NCBI GenBank assembly: GCA_002405435.1
Contig: DHLU01000240.1
Coordinates: 16,989 to 40,502 of the forward strand
DNA from: Flavobacteriales bacterium UBA4660
Lineage (GTDB): Bacteria; Bacteroidota; Bacteroidia; Flavobacteriales_D; Sanyastnellaceae
DNA: 23,514 nucleotides
Direction: 5' to 3'
Shown here in pieces: positions 15,176-23,232 of this stretch. Every line of letters begins with the position of its first letter. Within the stretch, counting starts at the first letter, position 1. Below the pieces are notes generated by a model, which was not told where the DNA came from, ran no database searches, and saw only the letters and a list, made by a program, of their open reading frames with translations. Both the position numbers and the translations under genes were made by a program.

Positions 15176-18100
15176 ATGAGAGATTTCCTCGTTCGGGTGA
15201 TAAGCAAAGTTTTAATAGGTGTCATTGTGCTGCTGCCGGTGCTGGTAAATGCCCAGTGCCTCGAACCTGCCTATGTCAGGATATTCGGCAGTGCCGAGAT
15301 TGATGCCGGACATGCCATCGATGTGACAGATGACGGTATTTATGCCCTGGGTGTCACCACCTGGCAAGGCGCCGGCAGCAGAGACCTGCTGCTTGTACAT
15401 ACCGGATTTGATTTTCAGCCGATATGGTCAGTTACGATCGGCACCGCCATCGATGAGAACGGATCCAATGCCCTGGTGAAGGTGCTTAACGATGGGTCCA
15501 TTGCCTTTGCGGCTTTTACGCTTGGAAGCGGTACAAGAGACATGGTCATGGGAAGGTTGAGCAGTGCGGGTGAACTGCTCTGGTCACTCGTCAGGTGGTC
15601 TTCTGCCGATGATACGCCGCGAGACCTGATCCAACTGGCTAACGGAGACCTGCTGCTCTGCGGTACCGTAACCTCGCTGGGTTTTGGAGGCAGCGATGCG
15701 TTTCTGGTTCGGGTGAGTCTTGACGGAGAAGTGCTATGGGCCCGCAACTACGGTGGTGGGGCAAATGATCATTTTTATTCGCTGAAAGAACTGCCCGGCG
15801 GTACAATCTTGTGCGCGGGCAACAATGCGTCCTGGACCGCCAGTCCTGCAGGCTGGGTGGTACGCACTGACCCTGACGGGATGATTATGACGCAGAGCCG
15901 GCTCGACGGATCCGGTGTGGACACCTTCATGGGTGCTGATGCCGCGGCAGACGGTTCCATTTATCTCAACATGCGCACACAGACCTACGATGACGGCGGC
16001 GACATGCTTATGGTAAAGATGGACCAGGACCTGAACCTGCAATGGCAGTGGCGGGTCGTGTCAGACCAAAGCATTGACTGGGGCACGGAGGTTCACTGCA
16101 CACCCGTTGGTATCCTATTCAGCGGCAACACAGAGGTAGATGGCACGAATGCCATGCTCAATGTCATGCTGAATGCTTCCGGCATTATGACCGGATCATC
16201 GTACCTGAATTTTTCAGGAGCCGATTCTTTCGAGTTGGTTTCGCGCATTACTGACTGGCACAACGGCGTGTACCACGGCGTTTTTACCAGCAACAGTTTT
16301 GGTTCAAACTCCAACCTGGGACTCGTTCGTTTTGACGGCTGCGGTCCGATGGACTGCACGGTGGATGCAGTGCCGGTGTTGCTGTCTGCGGCACTGGTCT
16401 CCGGCTCGGTGTCTGCCGAAACCGCTGATTTCGCTGGGTTTGTGCCCTGGAATCCCGTGGTAGAGCCAGTCGATATCGGGGGATTTTTCGTAGCGGAACC
16501 CTGCGGAACTTTTTGCCACACCGAAGTGATTCCGGGCACCATGTTGCTCTGCCAGGGTGAACCGGGCTTGCTTGAAGCGGCGGTTACATCCGATTCGGGC
16601 GTCGCGCAGGCCACGTGGCAGCTGGAAGACGGAACAAGCCTCTCTGGCCTATCCGCCGAAGTGACCTTTGCAGATACCGGGGTTTTTGAGGTTTTATTCA
16701 GTATAGAGACCCTCAATCCCCAATGCGACTTGGAGGAAGTGTTCACCATCACTGTGCAGCCGGCTTCCATTTGTTCAGACAATTGTATCACGGCCTTAGA
16801 CCTCACGATACCCGTATTCTGCGTGGGTGAAACCGATACCCTTTCGGCGACCGTTACGGTCGGAGGTACAACCGTGCCGGTCAGTTGGCAATTTGCAGAT
16901 GGAACGGAGCTGACGGGCAATGACGTGGTGACCTCATTCGACCAATCAGGAATACTGGAAGCAGTGCTCGTGGCCGAAGCAGCCAACCCGGCGTGCAATA
17001 CATCGGAACCGTACCTTATTGTTGTGCAGGAAGACGGTCCGTGTGCTCCTGCATGTTCGCTTGCCGTAGAGGTGCCTGACCTGCTCTTGTGTGAAGGGGT
17101 GACTGATACCCTCACGGCGGTGGTTGTTGCTGAACCAGCGGTTGAAAACATCACATGGACACTTCCCGGTGGAGTAGTCTATGTGGGTAATGATGCTGAA
17201 GTGCTGGTTGCCGAGGCAGGCACCATGCCCCTCTTGCTTGAGGTGAGTACTGCGGATCCGTCATGCTCATTCACCGCGGTATATGACCTGGTGGTGAACG
17301 ATTGCGGACCGGCCTGCGACCTCAGTGTAGTCCTGAATATGGCGGAATCCGCCTGTGTGGGGGAAGAAATTACCGCGTCGGTAACTGCCATCGGCAATAG
17401 CCCGGTTGAAACGGTTGAATGGGCGTTGGGTTACGGAACTGTCCTTACCGGATACGAGGCAGTATTTGCCTTCGCTGAGGCAGGAACCGTTTTGGTGACT
17501 GTTAGCGCGCTGTCGGAGTGGCCAGGGTGCAGCGCAGATACGGTAGTTGCTTTGGAAGTACTTGGACTGCCGCTGATGCCGCAGGCCGACGACGTGGTCT
17601 TGTGTCAGGGCGAGGATTACAACCCGGAGCCGGGTTATGGACTGTTTACCCTCGACGGCTCACCGGCCGATGGAACGGTAACCGGACAATACCTCTTACA
17701 GGTTGAAAACCTCTGTGGTGTTTCGCGTGACACCATTTTGATCGCCGTCAGCGACACCCAATGGCCTGCATTGGAGAGCAGCTATTCACTTTGCCCCGGT
17801 GATACAGTTTTTTTACCGGAGCCATCAGGTCAATGGACCTATACAGTGAATGGCGTGGCCTGGTCCGGTGTCGCTGCACTTTCGGAGCCCGGCACTTACA
17901 GCCTTACCCTAACGGACGTATTCGGGTGTTCACTGCAGCAGCCGGTGAGCGTGTCGCCGCAGGCAAATGTGTCTCCGGGTAGCCTGTTGTTTTGCGTGGA
18001 GACATGGCCGGAGTTGCTTGATGAACTGTCACTGAATTACCCCGGGGCGGTGTGGTTGGATGACGCGATGAACGCATCGGGATGGTCGGGTGCGGCGGGT

Positions 18101-18463
18101 ACGTACCTGCTTCAGCCGCTGGCACCCTGCCCGGATGTACCTGTGGCGGTTGCGCTCGTGGCTGATCCTGCATGCAGTTGTGAAACCTGGATACCCAACA
18201 GTTTTACCCCTGATCACGACGGGATAAATGATGCATGGCACCCGGTACTGGCCTCACCGCCCCTAGACTATTACCTGCTGGTTACCGACCGCTGGGGCAA
18301 GACGGTGTTTTCTTCCAGAGATCCTGATGAGCTGTGGATTGGCAATGCAGGTGGCGGCTCACATTATGTGCAGCCCGGTGTCTACGTGTACCGATTGCAG
18401 TACCGCTGTTCACCCGGGGGTGTGCCCAGGCTCCTTACCGGTCATGTCACCGTTGTCAGGTGA
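15176..18463 (+). CDS. Large secreted propeller/PKD-like protein with T9SS type B (CHU_C) sorting domain
   Basis: A 1,095-residue secreted protein. ATG 15176 gives a signal peptide (MRDFLVRVISKVLIGVIVLLPVLVNAQ); longer in-frame starts would overlap the glycosyltransferase. Residues 40-430 look like a beta-propeller, with blades patterned DAFLVRVSLDGEVLWAR. Blade Trp residues at 84, 136, 188 and 290 fit a period of about 52. Residues 445-800 hold four tandem Cys-bearing PKD-like repeats, whose marker cysteines at 447, 537, 627 and 714 give periods of 90, 90 and 87. Further beta domains follow. The C-terminal 96 residues (WIPNSFTPDHDGINDAWHPV, VTDRWGKTVFSS, VQPGVYVYRLQY) are the gliding-motility-associated domain that sorts type B T9SS cargo. 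The function is probably adhesive or structural. It sits between glycan genes, five bases after the glycosyltransferase. Confidence 0.9.
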   Translation: MRDFLVRVISKVLIGVIVLLPVLVNAQCLEPAYVRIFGSAEIDAGHAIDVTDDGIYALGVTTWQGAGSRDLLLVHTGFDFQPIWSVTIGTAIDENGSNALVKVLNDGSIAFAAFTLGSGTRDMVMGRLSSAGELLWSLVRWSSADDTPRDLIQLANGDLLLCGTVTSLGFGGSDAFLVRVSLDGEVLWARNYGGGANDHFYSLKELPGGTILCAGNNASWTASPAGWVVRTDPDGMIMTQSRLDGSGVDTFMGADAAADGSIYLNMRTQTYDDGGDMLMVKMDQDLNLQWQWRVVSDQSIDWGTEVHCTPVGILFSGNTEVDGTNAMLNVMLNASGIMTGSSYLNFSGADSFELVSRITDWHNGVYHGVFTSNSFGSNSNLGLVRFDGCGPMDCTVDAVPVLLSAALVSGSVSAETADFAGFVPWNPVVEPVDIGGFFVAEPCGTFCHTEVIPGTMLLCQGEPGLLEAAVTSDSGVAQATWQLEDGTSLSGLSAEVTFADTGVFEVLFSIETLNPQCDLEEVFTITVQPASICSDNCITALDLTIPVFCVGETDTLSATVTVGGTTVPVSWQFADGTELTGNDVVTSFDQSGILEAVLVAEAANPACNTSEPYLIVVQEDGPCAPACSLAVEVPDLLLCEGVTDTLTAVVVAEPAVENITWTLPGGVVYVGNDAEVLVAEAGTMPLLLEVSTADPSCSFTAVYDLVVNDCGPACDLSVVLNMAESACVGEEITASVTAIGNSPVETVEWALGYGTVLTGYEAVFAFAEAGTVLVTVSALSEWPGCSADTVVALEVLGLPLMPQADDVVLCQGEDYNPEPGYGLFTLDGSPADGTVTGQYLLQVENLCGVSRDTILIAVSDTQWPALESSYSLCPGDTVFLPEPSGQWTYTVNGVAWSGVAALSEPGTYSLTLTDVFGCSLQQPVSVSPQANVSPGSLLFCVETWPELLDELSLNYPGAVWLDDAMNASGWSGAAGTYLLQPLAPCPDVPVAVALVADPACSCETWIPNSFTPDHDGINDAWHPVLASPPLDYYLLVTDRWGKTVFSSRDPDELWIGNAGGGSHYVQPGVYVYRLQYRCSPGGVPRLLTGHVTVVR
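16505..17565 (+). repeat. Four tandem Cys-bearing PKD-like repeats within the type B protein
   Basis: Four units of about 90 residues each, three of which follow a CxxxC or CxxC junction. The marker cysteine codons start at 16514, 16784, 17054 and 17315, spaced 270, 270 and 261 bases. Each unit carries a C-x-G-E/V motif near its start (LLCQGEPG, VFCVGETD, LLCEGVTD, SACVGEEI), a W-x-L/F core strand and a closing N/D-P-x-C or similar. The units differ clearly in sequence, so the duplication is old rather than recent. Confidence 0.75.
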
Positions 18464-18500
18464 TTGGATCGTGACGTAATATAGCGGCTGCAATATTCGC

Positions 18501-19994
18501 TTGGGCACCATCCGGAAACAAAGCATCATCAACACGGTATTTTCCTATCTGGGAATCGCCCTCGGATTTGTGTACCTCATTTTACTTCTTCCCGCGGCTC
18601 TCGGTAAAGAAGAGCTGGGGCTTACGCGGTTTATCTTGTCGGTGGCCACGTTGCTGGGGACACTTTTTCCGGCCGGCCTAAACAGTTTTGTGCTTCGGTT
18701 TTTTCCGCAGTTTCGCGATGCTACCGGTGGCCACCGGGGCTTTATCAGGCTGGTCGGCCTGCTTGCGTTGGGGGGCTTCCTGTTTATGTGCCTTTTGCTG
18801 TGGGTGCTCAGGCAACCGCTCAGAGACTGGTACAGCGGATCGGCACTTTTGCTCGAGTACGGCTATCTCGTCATTCCGATGGCCTTCGCCATAGGCATGT
18901 TTACCGTATTCAACGCCTATGCGATGTCGCTGTTCAGGTCGAGTGCAGGCGTATTTCTCAATGATGTGTTCATTCGCGTGTTACTGGTAGTGATTGCCTT
19001 GCTGCACCTCAACGGTGCGATCTCCTTTCAATGGTTTCTTTACACTTCCGTAGCGGCCTACCTGCTGCTGTTTGTTCTGCTGCTGGTGTACATAGTGTCG
19101 GTCGACCGCGGCCTGCGCACTGCCATAGACTGGGCGTATATCCGTCAATCCGATCCTCGTCGTTTTATCACCTATCTCGCCTATATCGCTCCGGCGAGTG
19201 TGGCCAGTATGGCATTGCGCCAGATTGATACGGCCATGCTGGGCAGCAACCTTTCAGGCGCCGACGCCATGGAGGGAGTGGCGGTATTCTCGCTGGCGTA
19301 TACACTGTCCATCGTCATTGATACACCGGCTGGGGCACTGAGCCGTATTACCGACGCCAAGATTGCCGATGCGATTCACCGAAAAGACCACGATTTCACC
19401 GCGCGGGTCTACAGCGCATCGGTGCGGTTGCTCACCGTCATTGGCGGTATACTGCTGGTGGGTGTGCTCATCAACCTTCCCAACCTGTGGAAGATTATGG
19501 CAGACGACTACAGCAGCGGAACCTTTGTGGTCTATATACTTGGTATCAGTGCTTTTGTCAATATGGCCACGGGCGTCAATGGCTCTTTGCTTTCACTCAG
19601 CGACCACTTTCGCTCGGTTTCGCTGCTGTTGCTGGTGCTGATTGTGCTTTCTGTAGTACTCAATGCCATGTTGATTCCTGCCTATGGCATAAGGGGTGCT
19701 GCCGTGGCCAGTGCCGCTGCGATGATCACCTATAACCTTTGCAAGTCATGGATTGTCTGGCGCGAATTCGGCGTGCAACCCCTCGGTCGCCCCCTGTTGC
19801 TGGTGGTGCTGCTCGGTGCTGCCTGCCTGGGGCTCAACCTGCTGCTGCCGGTGTTGGCCAATCCCTATGCCGATACCGCCTTCCGGTCGCTGGTCATACT
19901 CGTATTGTATACCCTGGCCTGCTGGGGGTTGGGACTAATTCCCGAGTGGGATGAACTGCGCCAGACGCTCAGAAAACGCATGGGCCGCGCCTGA
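18501..19994 (+). CDS. Polysaccharide flippase (Wzx/PST family)
   Basis: A 497-residue multi-pass membrane protein of the MOP superfamily that flips lipid-linked glycan units to the periplasmic side. The N-terminus (GTIRKQSIINTVFSYLGIALGFVYLILLLP) and ELGLTRFILSVATLLGTLFPAGLNSFVLRFFPQF are typical of Bacteroidota members. About 12-14 hydrophobic segments are visible. The mid-region ALRQIDTAMLG and the conserved Gly/Pro-rich helices also fit. The start is taken as TTG 18501: an in-frame stop lies at 18477 and no ATG or GTG in the gap would give this conserved N-terminus. The gene begins 37 bases after the type B protein and closes the presumed glycan cluster, whose product it would export. No clear promoter was seen in front. 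Confidence 0.87.
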   Translation: MGTIRKQSIINTVFSYLGIALGFVYLILLLPAALGKEELGLTRFILSVATLLGTLFPAGLNSFVLRFFPQFRDATGGHRGFIRLVGLLALGGFLFMCLLLWVLRQPLRDWYSGSALLLEYGYLVIPMAFAIGMFTVFNAYAMSLFRSSAGVFLNDVFIRVLLVVIALLHLNGAISFQWFLYTSVAAYLLLFVLLLVYIVSVDRGLRTAIDWAYIRQSDPRRFITYLAYIAPASVASMALRQIDTAMLGSNLSGADAMEGVAVFSLAYTLSIVIDTPAGALSRITDAKIADAIHRKDHDFTARVYSASVRLLTVIGGILLVGVLINLPNLWKIMADDYSSGTFVVYILGISAFVNMATGVNGSLLSLSDHFRSVSLLLLVLIVLSVVLNAMLIPAYGIRGAAVASAAAMITYNLCKSWIVWREFGVQPLGRPLLLVVLLGAACLGLNLLLPVLANPYADTAFRSLVILVLYTLACWGLGLIPEWDELRQTLRKRMGRA

Positions 19995-20009
19995 GTGCTG
20001 AAACACATC

Positions 20010-20038
20010 GGAAACGAATTTAATTTAAATTCGTTTCC
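20010..20038. promoter_or_regulatory. Perfect 14-bp inverted repeat, likely TetR operator
   Basis: The arms GGAAACGAATTTAA (20010-20023) and TTAAATTCGTTTCC (20025-20038) are exact reverse complements around a single T. The element lies 32 bases before the tetR ATG. Its right arm overlaps the place where a -33 element would sit relative to the -7 box at 20055. Size and symmetry fit a TetR dimer or dimer-pair site, and binding would block transcription of the regulator and the downstream pump genes. I did not notice a second copy, but I could not search systematically. Confidence 0.7.
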
Positions 20039-20054
20039 AGGGTGTTCAGTGCAG

Positions 20055-20062
20055 TAGTTTTG
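20055..20062 (+). promoter_or_regulatory. TAnnTTTG -7 element (TAGTTTTG) of the tetR operon
   Basis: Exact -7 consensus match ending eight bases before the tetR ATG and 16 bases after the inverted repeat. With the operator covering the upstream half of the promoter, autorepression is the simplest reading. Confidence 0.6.
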
Positions 20063-20070
20063 CGCATCCG

Positions 20071-20697
20071 ATGGAAAACAGGGAGTCTGCACTTCTCGAA
20101 GGGGCCACGTCGGTCTTCATGCGCTTCGGAATCAGAAGCGTCAACATGGACGACATGGCCCGCCATCTCGGCGTATCAAAAAAAACACTGTACCTGTATT
20201 TCAGGGACAAAGACGATCTGGTAGAACGGTCAGTGGCCGGCTATTGCTGCCGCGAATCGAAGGAGATCAATGAAATTTGCAAGCGTGGTCTTAACGCCAT
20301 TGACGAGAACCTTGAAATTATGAAGTGGATGCTCGGCATTTTGAAGAATGTCCATGCATCAGTACAATACGACCTGGAGAAGTATTACCCGGAGGTATCA
20401 AACCGTATGAAAGAAGACCGGGCCCGTTCGGTCTTTGAATGCATGTTCCGCAACCTGAAAAAAGGCCAGAAGGAAGGTTTGTACCGCAAGGACTTCAGCG
20501 CGGAGATCATCGCGAAATTTTACATCGGCCGGATTGACCTCATTTTCAACCAGACGTTGTTTCCTGAATCTGCCTACAAGCTTACTGAGCTGTACGAGGA
20601 AGTTTTTCGTTATCACATTATGGGTATCGCCTCGGAAAAGGGTCAACAATACCTGGCATCAAAAACAAAAAACAAACGCAAGCAAACAACGCATTAG
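20071..20697 (+). CDS. TetR/AcrR-family transcriptional regulator of the efflux operon
   Basis: A 208-residue DNA-binding regulator. The N-terminal helix-turn-helix occupies about residues 8-52: GATSVFMRFGIRSVNMDDMARHLGVSKKTLYLYFRDKDDLV, the standard TetR pattern ending in YxYFxxKxxL. The remaining 150 residues are a helical ligand and dimerisation domain of the variable kind, ending in a very basic tail (KTKNKRKQTTH). It is the first gene of a unit continuing with TolC 11 bases downstream, then the adaptor and the RND pump. Such regulators usually repress their own pump operon until a toxic ligand binds. The palindrome at 20010-20038 is the likely target. The ligand is unknown. Confidence 0.92.
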   Translation: MENRESALLEGATSVFMRFGIRSVNMDDMARHLGVSKKTLYLYFRDKDDLVERSVAGYCCRESKEINEICKRGLNAIDENLEIMKWMLGILKNVHASVQYDLEKYYPEVSNRMKEDRARSVFECMFRNLKKGQKEGLYRKDFSAEIIAKFYIGRIDLIFNQTLFPESAYKLTELYEEVFRYHIMGIASEKGQQYLASKTKNKRKQTTH

Positions 20698-20708
20698 CCA
20701 TATCTCTT

Positions 20709-22034
20709 ATGAAATACCTCATTACCGGTACTATACTCTTGCTGCTCGGCCTGCGGGCTTCATCGCAGGAGTCTGCATTCAGTCTGCCGCAGGCCTGTGA
20801 GTATGCCCGTCAGCACGCCTTTAATGTGCTCAATGCCGGCTACGACGAGGAAGTGGCTAAGATCTCGACCGAAAAACTGATCGGCATAGGATTACCGCAG
20901 ATTAATGCGAGCCTTAACTACCAAAATTTCATTCAGCTTCCCACCAGTATTATTCCCGGTGATGTTTTCGGTGCGCCGGGTGAGGAGGTAAGGGTGCAGT
21001 TTGGAACCTCACAAAACCTCACCGCCGGTTTGGGCGTTTCCCAATTGCTCTTTGACGGCTCTTGGCTGGTAGGTCTTGAAGCATCCCGCGCATATGCCGA
21101 CCTGAAGTCGAGGCAGGTCCAACTCTCCGAAACACAACAACGCGAAACGGTCACCCAGGCTTATATTCTCGTGCTGATTGCCGGACGCAATGCAGCGCTG
21201 CTGGAAGAGACCCGCGAAATCATGCAAAAAATGCTGGAAGAGACCGGCATGTTGTTTGGGCAGGGTCTGGCTGAAGAACAGTCGGTTGACGAATTCCGTT
21301 TGGCACTTAATGATCTTAAAAACCGCATTACCTATGCACGCCAGCAGGAGGAGGTGGCATCCAGCCTGCTCAAACTTCAGATGGGTTTCCCGCAACAAAG
21401 TCCGATGACCCTAACGGAAGACCTCGACATGCTGTTGGCTGCCGCGGATCCACAATTGCTGACATATGCCTTCAATGCGGATGACAGGCCCGAAATGCGT
21501 GTGCAGGAAGGAGCGCTCACTATGCAGATGCTCAACCTAAAAAATGAAAAGGCCAGCATGTTGCCACAGCTTGCAGCCTTTTATAACCTGCAGACCCAGG
21601 CCTTGCGAAACAAATTCAATTTTGCTGACGGCAGTGAGCCATGGTTTCCCACGCAGGTATGGGGTGTTCAGCTGAATGTGCCCATTTTCACCGGTCGGTC
21701 AAACATGAAATCTGTGCAGCAGGCAAGGGTGGAAATCCGGCGGATGAATGACCTGATGGCGTTTACCCGGGAGCAACTGCTGCTCGACTACACCTCGGCC
21801 CGCAACGAGTTCACATTTGCTACTGAAAACCACAACTGGGCTAAAGAAAACCTGGCCTTGTCAGAAAAAATTCTTACTACTTCAACGGTTAAATTCAGGG
21901 AAGGGCTGGCGGGGAGTTTTGAAGTAAGTGAAATGCAGCGGCGTGTGGTAAGTGCACAGGGCACCTTTATCAGCAGTGCCCTGCAACTGCTTCAGGCACG
22001 TACAAAACTCCAGCGCGCTCTTAACCGGTTATAA
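20709..22034 (+). CDS. TolC-family outer-membrane channel of the second efflux operon
   Basis: A 441-residue outer-membrane efflux protein with a signal peptide (MKYLITGTILLLLGLRASSQ). The first OEP repeat opens FSLPQACEYARQHAFNVLNAG. VSQLLFDGSWLVGLEASRAY and the second repeat's LNVPIFTGRSNMKSVQQARVE are standard strand-to-helix junctions of the channel, and each repeat has long helices. Length is normal for drug-type TolC proteins and about 50 residues more than the metal-type channel in this window. It lies 11 bases after tetR and 7 bases before the adaptor. It would pair with the adaptor and RND pump that follow. Confidence 0.92.
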   Translation: MKYLITGTILLLLGLRASSQESAFSLPQACEYARQHAFNVLNAGYDEEVAKISTEKLIGIGLPQINASLNYQNFIQLPTSIIPGDVFGAPGEEVRVQFGTSQNLTAGLGVSQLLFDGSWLVGLEASRAYADLKSRQVQLSETQQRETVTQAYILVLIAGRNAALLEETREIMQKMLEETGMLFGQGLAEEQSVDEFRLALNDLKNRITYARQQEEVASSLLKLQMGFPQQSPMTLTEDLDMLLAAADPQLLTYAFNADDRPEMRVQEGALTMQMLNLKNEKASMLPQLAAFYNLQTQALRNKFNFADGSEPWFPTQVWGVQLNVPIFTGRSNMKSVQQARVEIRRMNDLMAFTREQLLLDYTSARNEFTFATENHNWAKENLALSEKILTTSTVKFREGLAGSFEVSEMQRRVVSAQGTFISSALQLLQARTKLQRALNRL

Positions 22035-22041
22035 CCCAACA

Positions 22042-23214
22042 ATGAAATCAGCTCTTATGAAAAATATCTTTTACCTGTTCGCAGCACCGGTCATACTGCT
22101 TCTGGCCTGTGGATCACCCGTCAAACAGCCGCTCGACAAACTCATCGGCCAGCGCGATTCGCTCAAAACCCTCTATGACTCCATCGGAATGCAGATTGCC
22201 GAACTGGAACAACAGATTGCCGAGTTAGACACAGCATTTAAACCTTCTATGGTCGCTGTGATGCAGGTAACCCGTGGAAATTTTGATTCTTATTTTTCTG
22301 TGCAGGGCAGTGTAAACTGCGACAAGAATGCCCTGATACTTCCTGAGATACCCGGTATCGTGCGGTCCATTTTTGTGCGCGAAGGCGACAGGGTATCTGA
22401 GGGCCAAAAACTCATGCAGATCGACGACGTGCTGATTCGCGAACAATGGCAACAAGCCGAACTCAACCTGTCGCTGGCACGCGACCTTTTTGCCCGCCAG
22501 GAAGCCTTGTGGAAACAAAAAATAGGAAGTGAAGTGCAGTTTCTTCAGGCAAAAAATAACATGGAAAATGCTGAAAAGGCGGTGGAAATGGTAAAAACCC
22601 AGCTAAACAAATCCATAGTAACTGCACCATTCAGCGGCACCGTAGATAAGGTAAATGTCAAGATCGGTGAAATGGCCACCCAGATGATGCCCGTGCTGCA
22701 AATCGTTGACCTCGGCAATATGTACATTGAAGCCGATGTCAGCGAAAACTACCTTGCCTTTGTAAACAATGGCAGCAAGGTGCAGGTATTGTTTCCGGGG
22801 ATGGACACGATTCAGTCAGCCGTAAAACGGGTAAGCAACATCATCAAGCCCGAAAACCGCACGTTTGAAATTACGGTGGACCTACCTTCCGGCAACCTGA
22901 TCAAGCCAAACCTGGTGGGTTCGGTTCGGCTCAACGATTATCACGCCGACAGCGTAGTAATAATACCCAGCTCAATTATCATGCGTGATGCAGAAAACCG
23001 CGAATTTGTGTTTGCCGCCATCAGCGAAGGCGAATTGATGAAGGCAAAAAAAGTTATTATTGAAAGCGGACGCGCTTACAACGGCCAGTCAATTGTTCTC
23101 AGCGGCCTGTCTGGCCAAGAGATGGTGGTCAGCCAGGGCGCCCGCAAGCTCGTTGACGGCCAGGTCATCAGAACAGGAAACGGCACGGAGCCAGTCGCTG
23201 CGAGCCGCAACTAA
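22042..23214 (+). CDS. Lipoprotein periplasmic adaptor (membrane fusion protein) of the second efflux operon
   Basis: A 390-residue HlyD/AcrA-type adaptor linking an RND pump to TolC. ATG 22042 gives a lipoprotein signal (VILLLACGSP, lipobox Cys23). A second ATG at 22057 would also work; longer frames overlap tolC. Residues 30-66 form a coiled coil (DSLKTLYDSIGMQIAELEQQ) before the first lipoyl half, an N-terminal addition also seen in other Bacteroidota adaptors. The lipoyl halves are ILPEIPGIVRSIFVREGDRV and IVTAPFSGTVDKVNVKIGEM, separated by a helical hairpin. A beta-barrel and a membrane-proximal domain follow. It ends 18 bases before the pump gene. Confidence 0.92.
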   Translation: MKSALMKNIFYLFAAPVILLLACGSPVKQPLDKLIGQRDSLKTLYDSIGMQIAELEQQIAELDTAFKPSMVAVMQVTRGNFDSYFSVQGSVNCDKNALILPEIPGIVRSIFVREGDRVSEGQKLMQIDDVLIREQWQQAELNLSLARDLFARQEALWKQKIGSEVQFLQAKNNMENAEKAVEMVKTQLNKSIVTAPFSGTVDKVNVKIGEMATQMMPVLQIVDLGNMYIEADVSENYLAFVNNGSKVQVLFPGMDTIQSAVKRVSNIIKPENRTFEITVDLPSGNLIKPNLVGSVRLNDYHADSVVIIPSSIIMRDAENREFVFAAISEGELMKAKKVIIESGRAYNGQSIVLSGLSGQEMVVSQGARKLVDGQVIRTGNGTEPVAASRN

Positions 23215-23232
23215 AGAACCCGAACCAACACT

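Noticed and set aside
16093..17154. A 353-codon open frame on the minus strand
   Set aside because: It lies wholly inside the T9SS type B gene, is very rich in Ser/Thr/Val, and has no recognisable domain; it is an antisense shadow of a GC-rich repeat-coding gene.
20010..20038. Reading the palindrome as a Rho-independent terminator for the flippase gene
   Set aside because: The centre is AT-rich with a one-base spacer, and the sequence after it is AGGGTGTTC with no T tract; its position at the tetR promoter fits an operator better.
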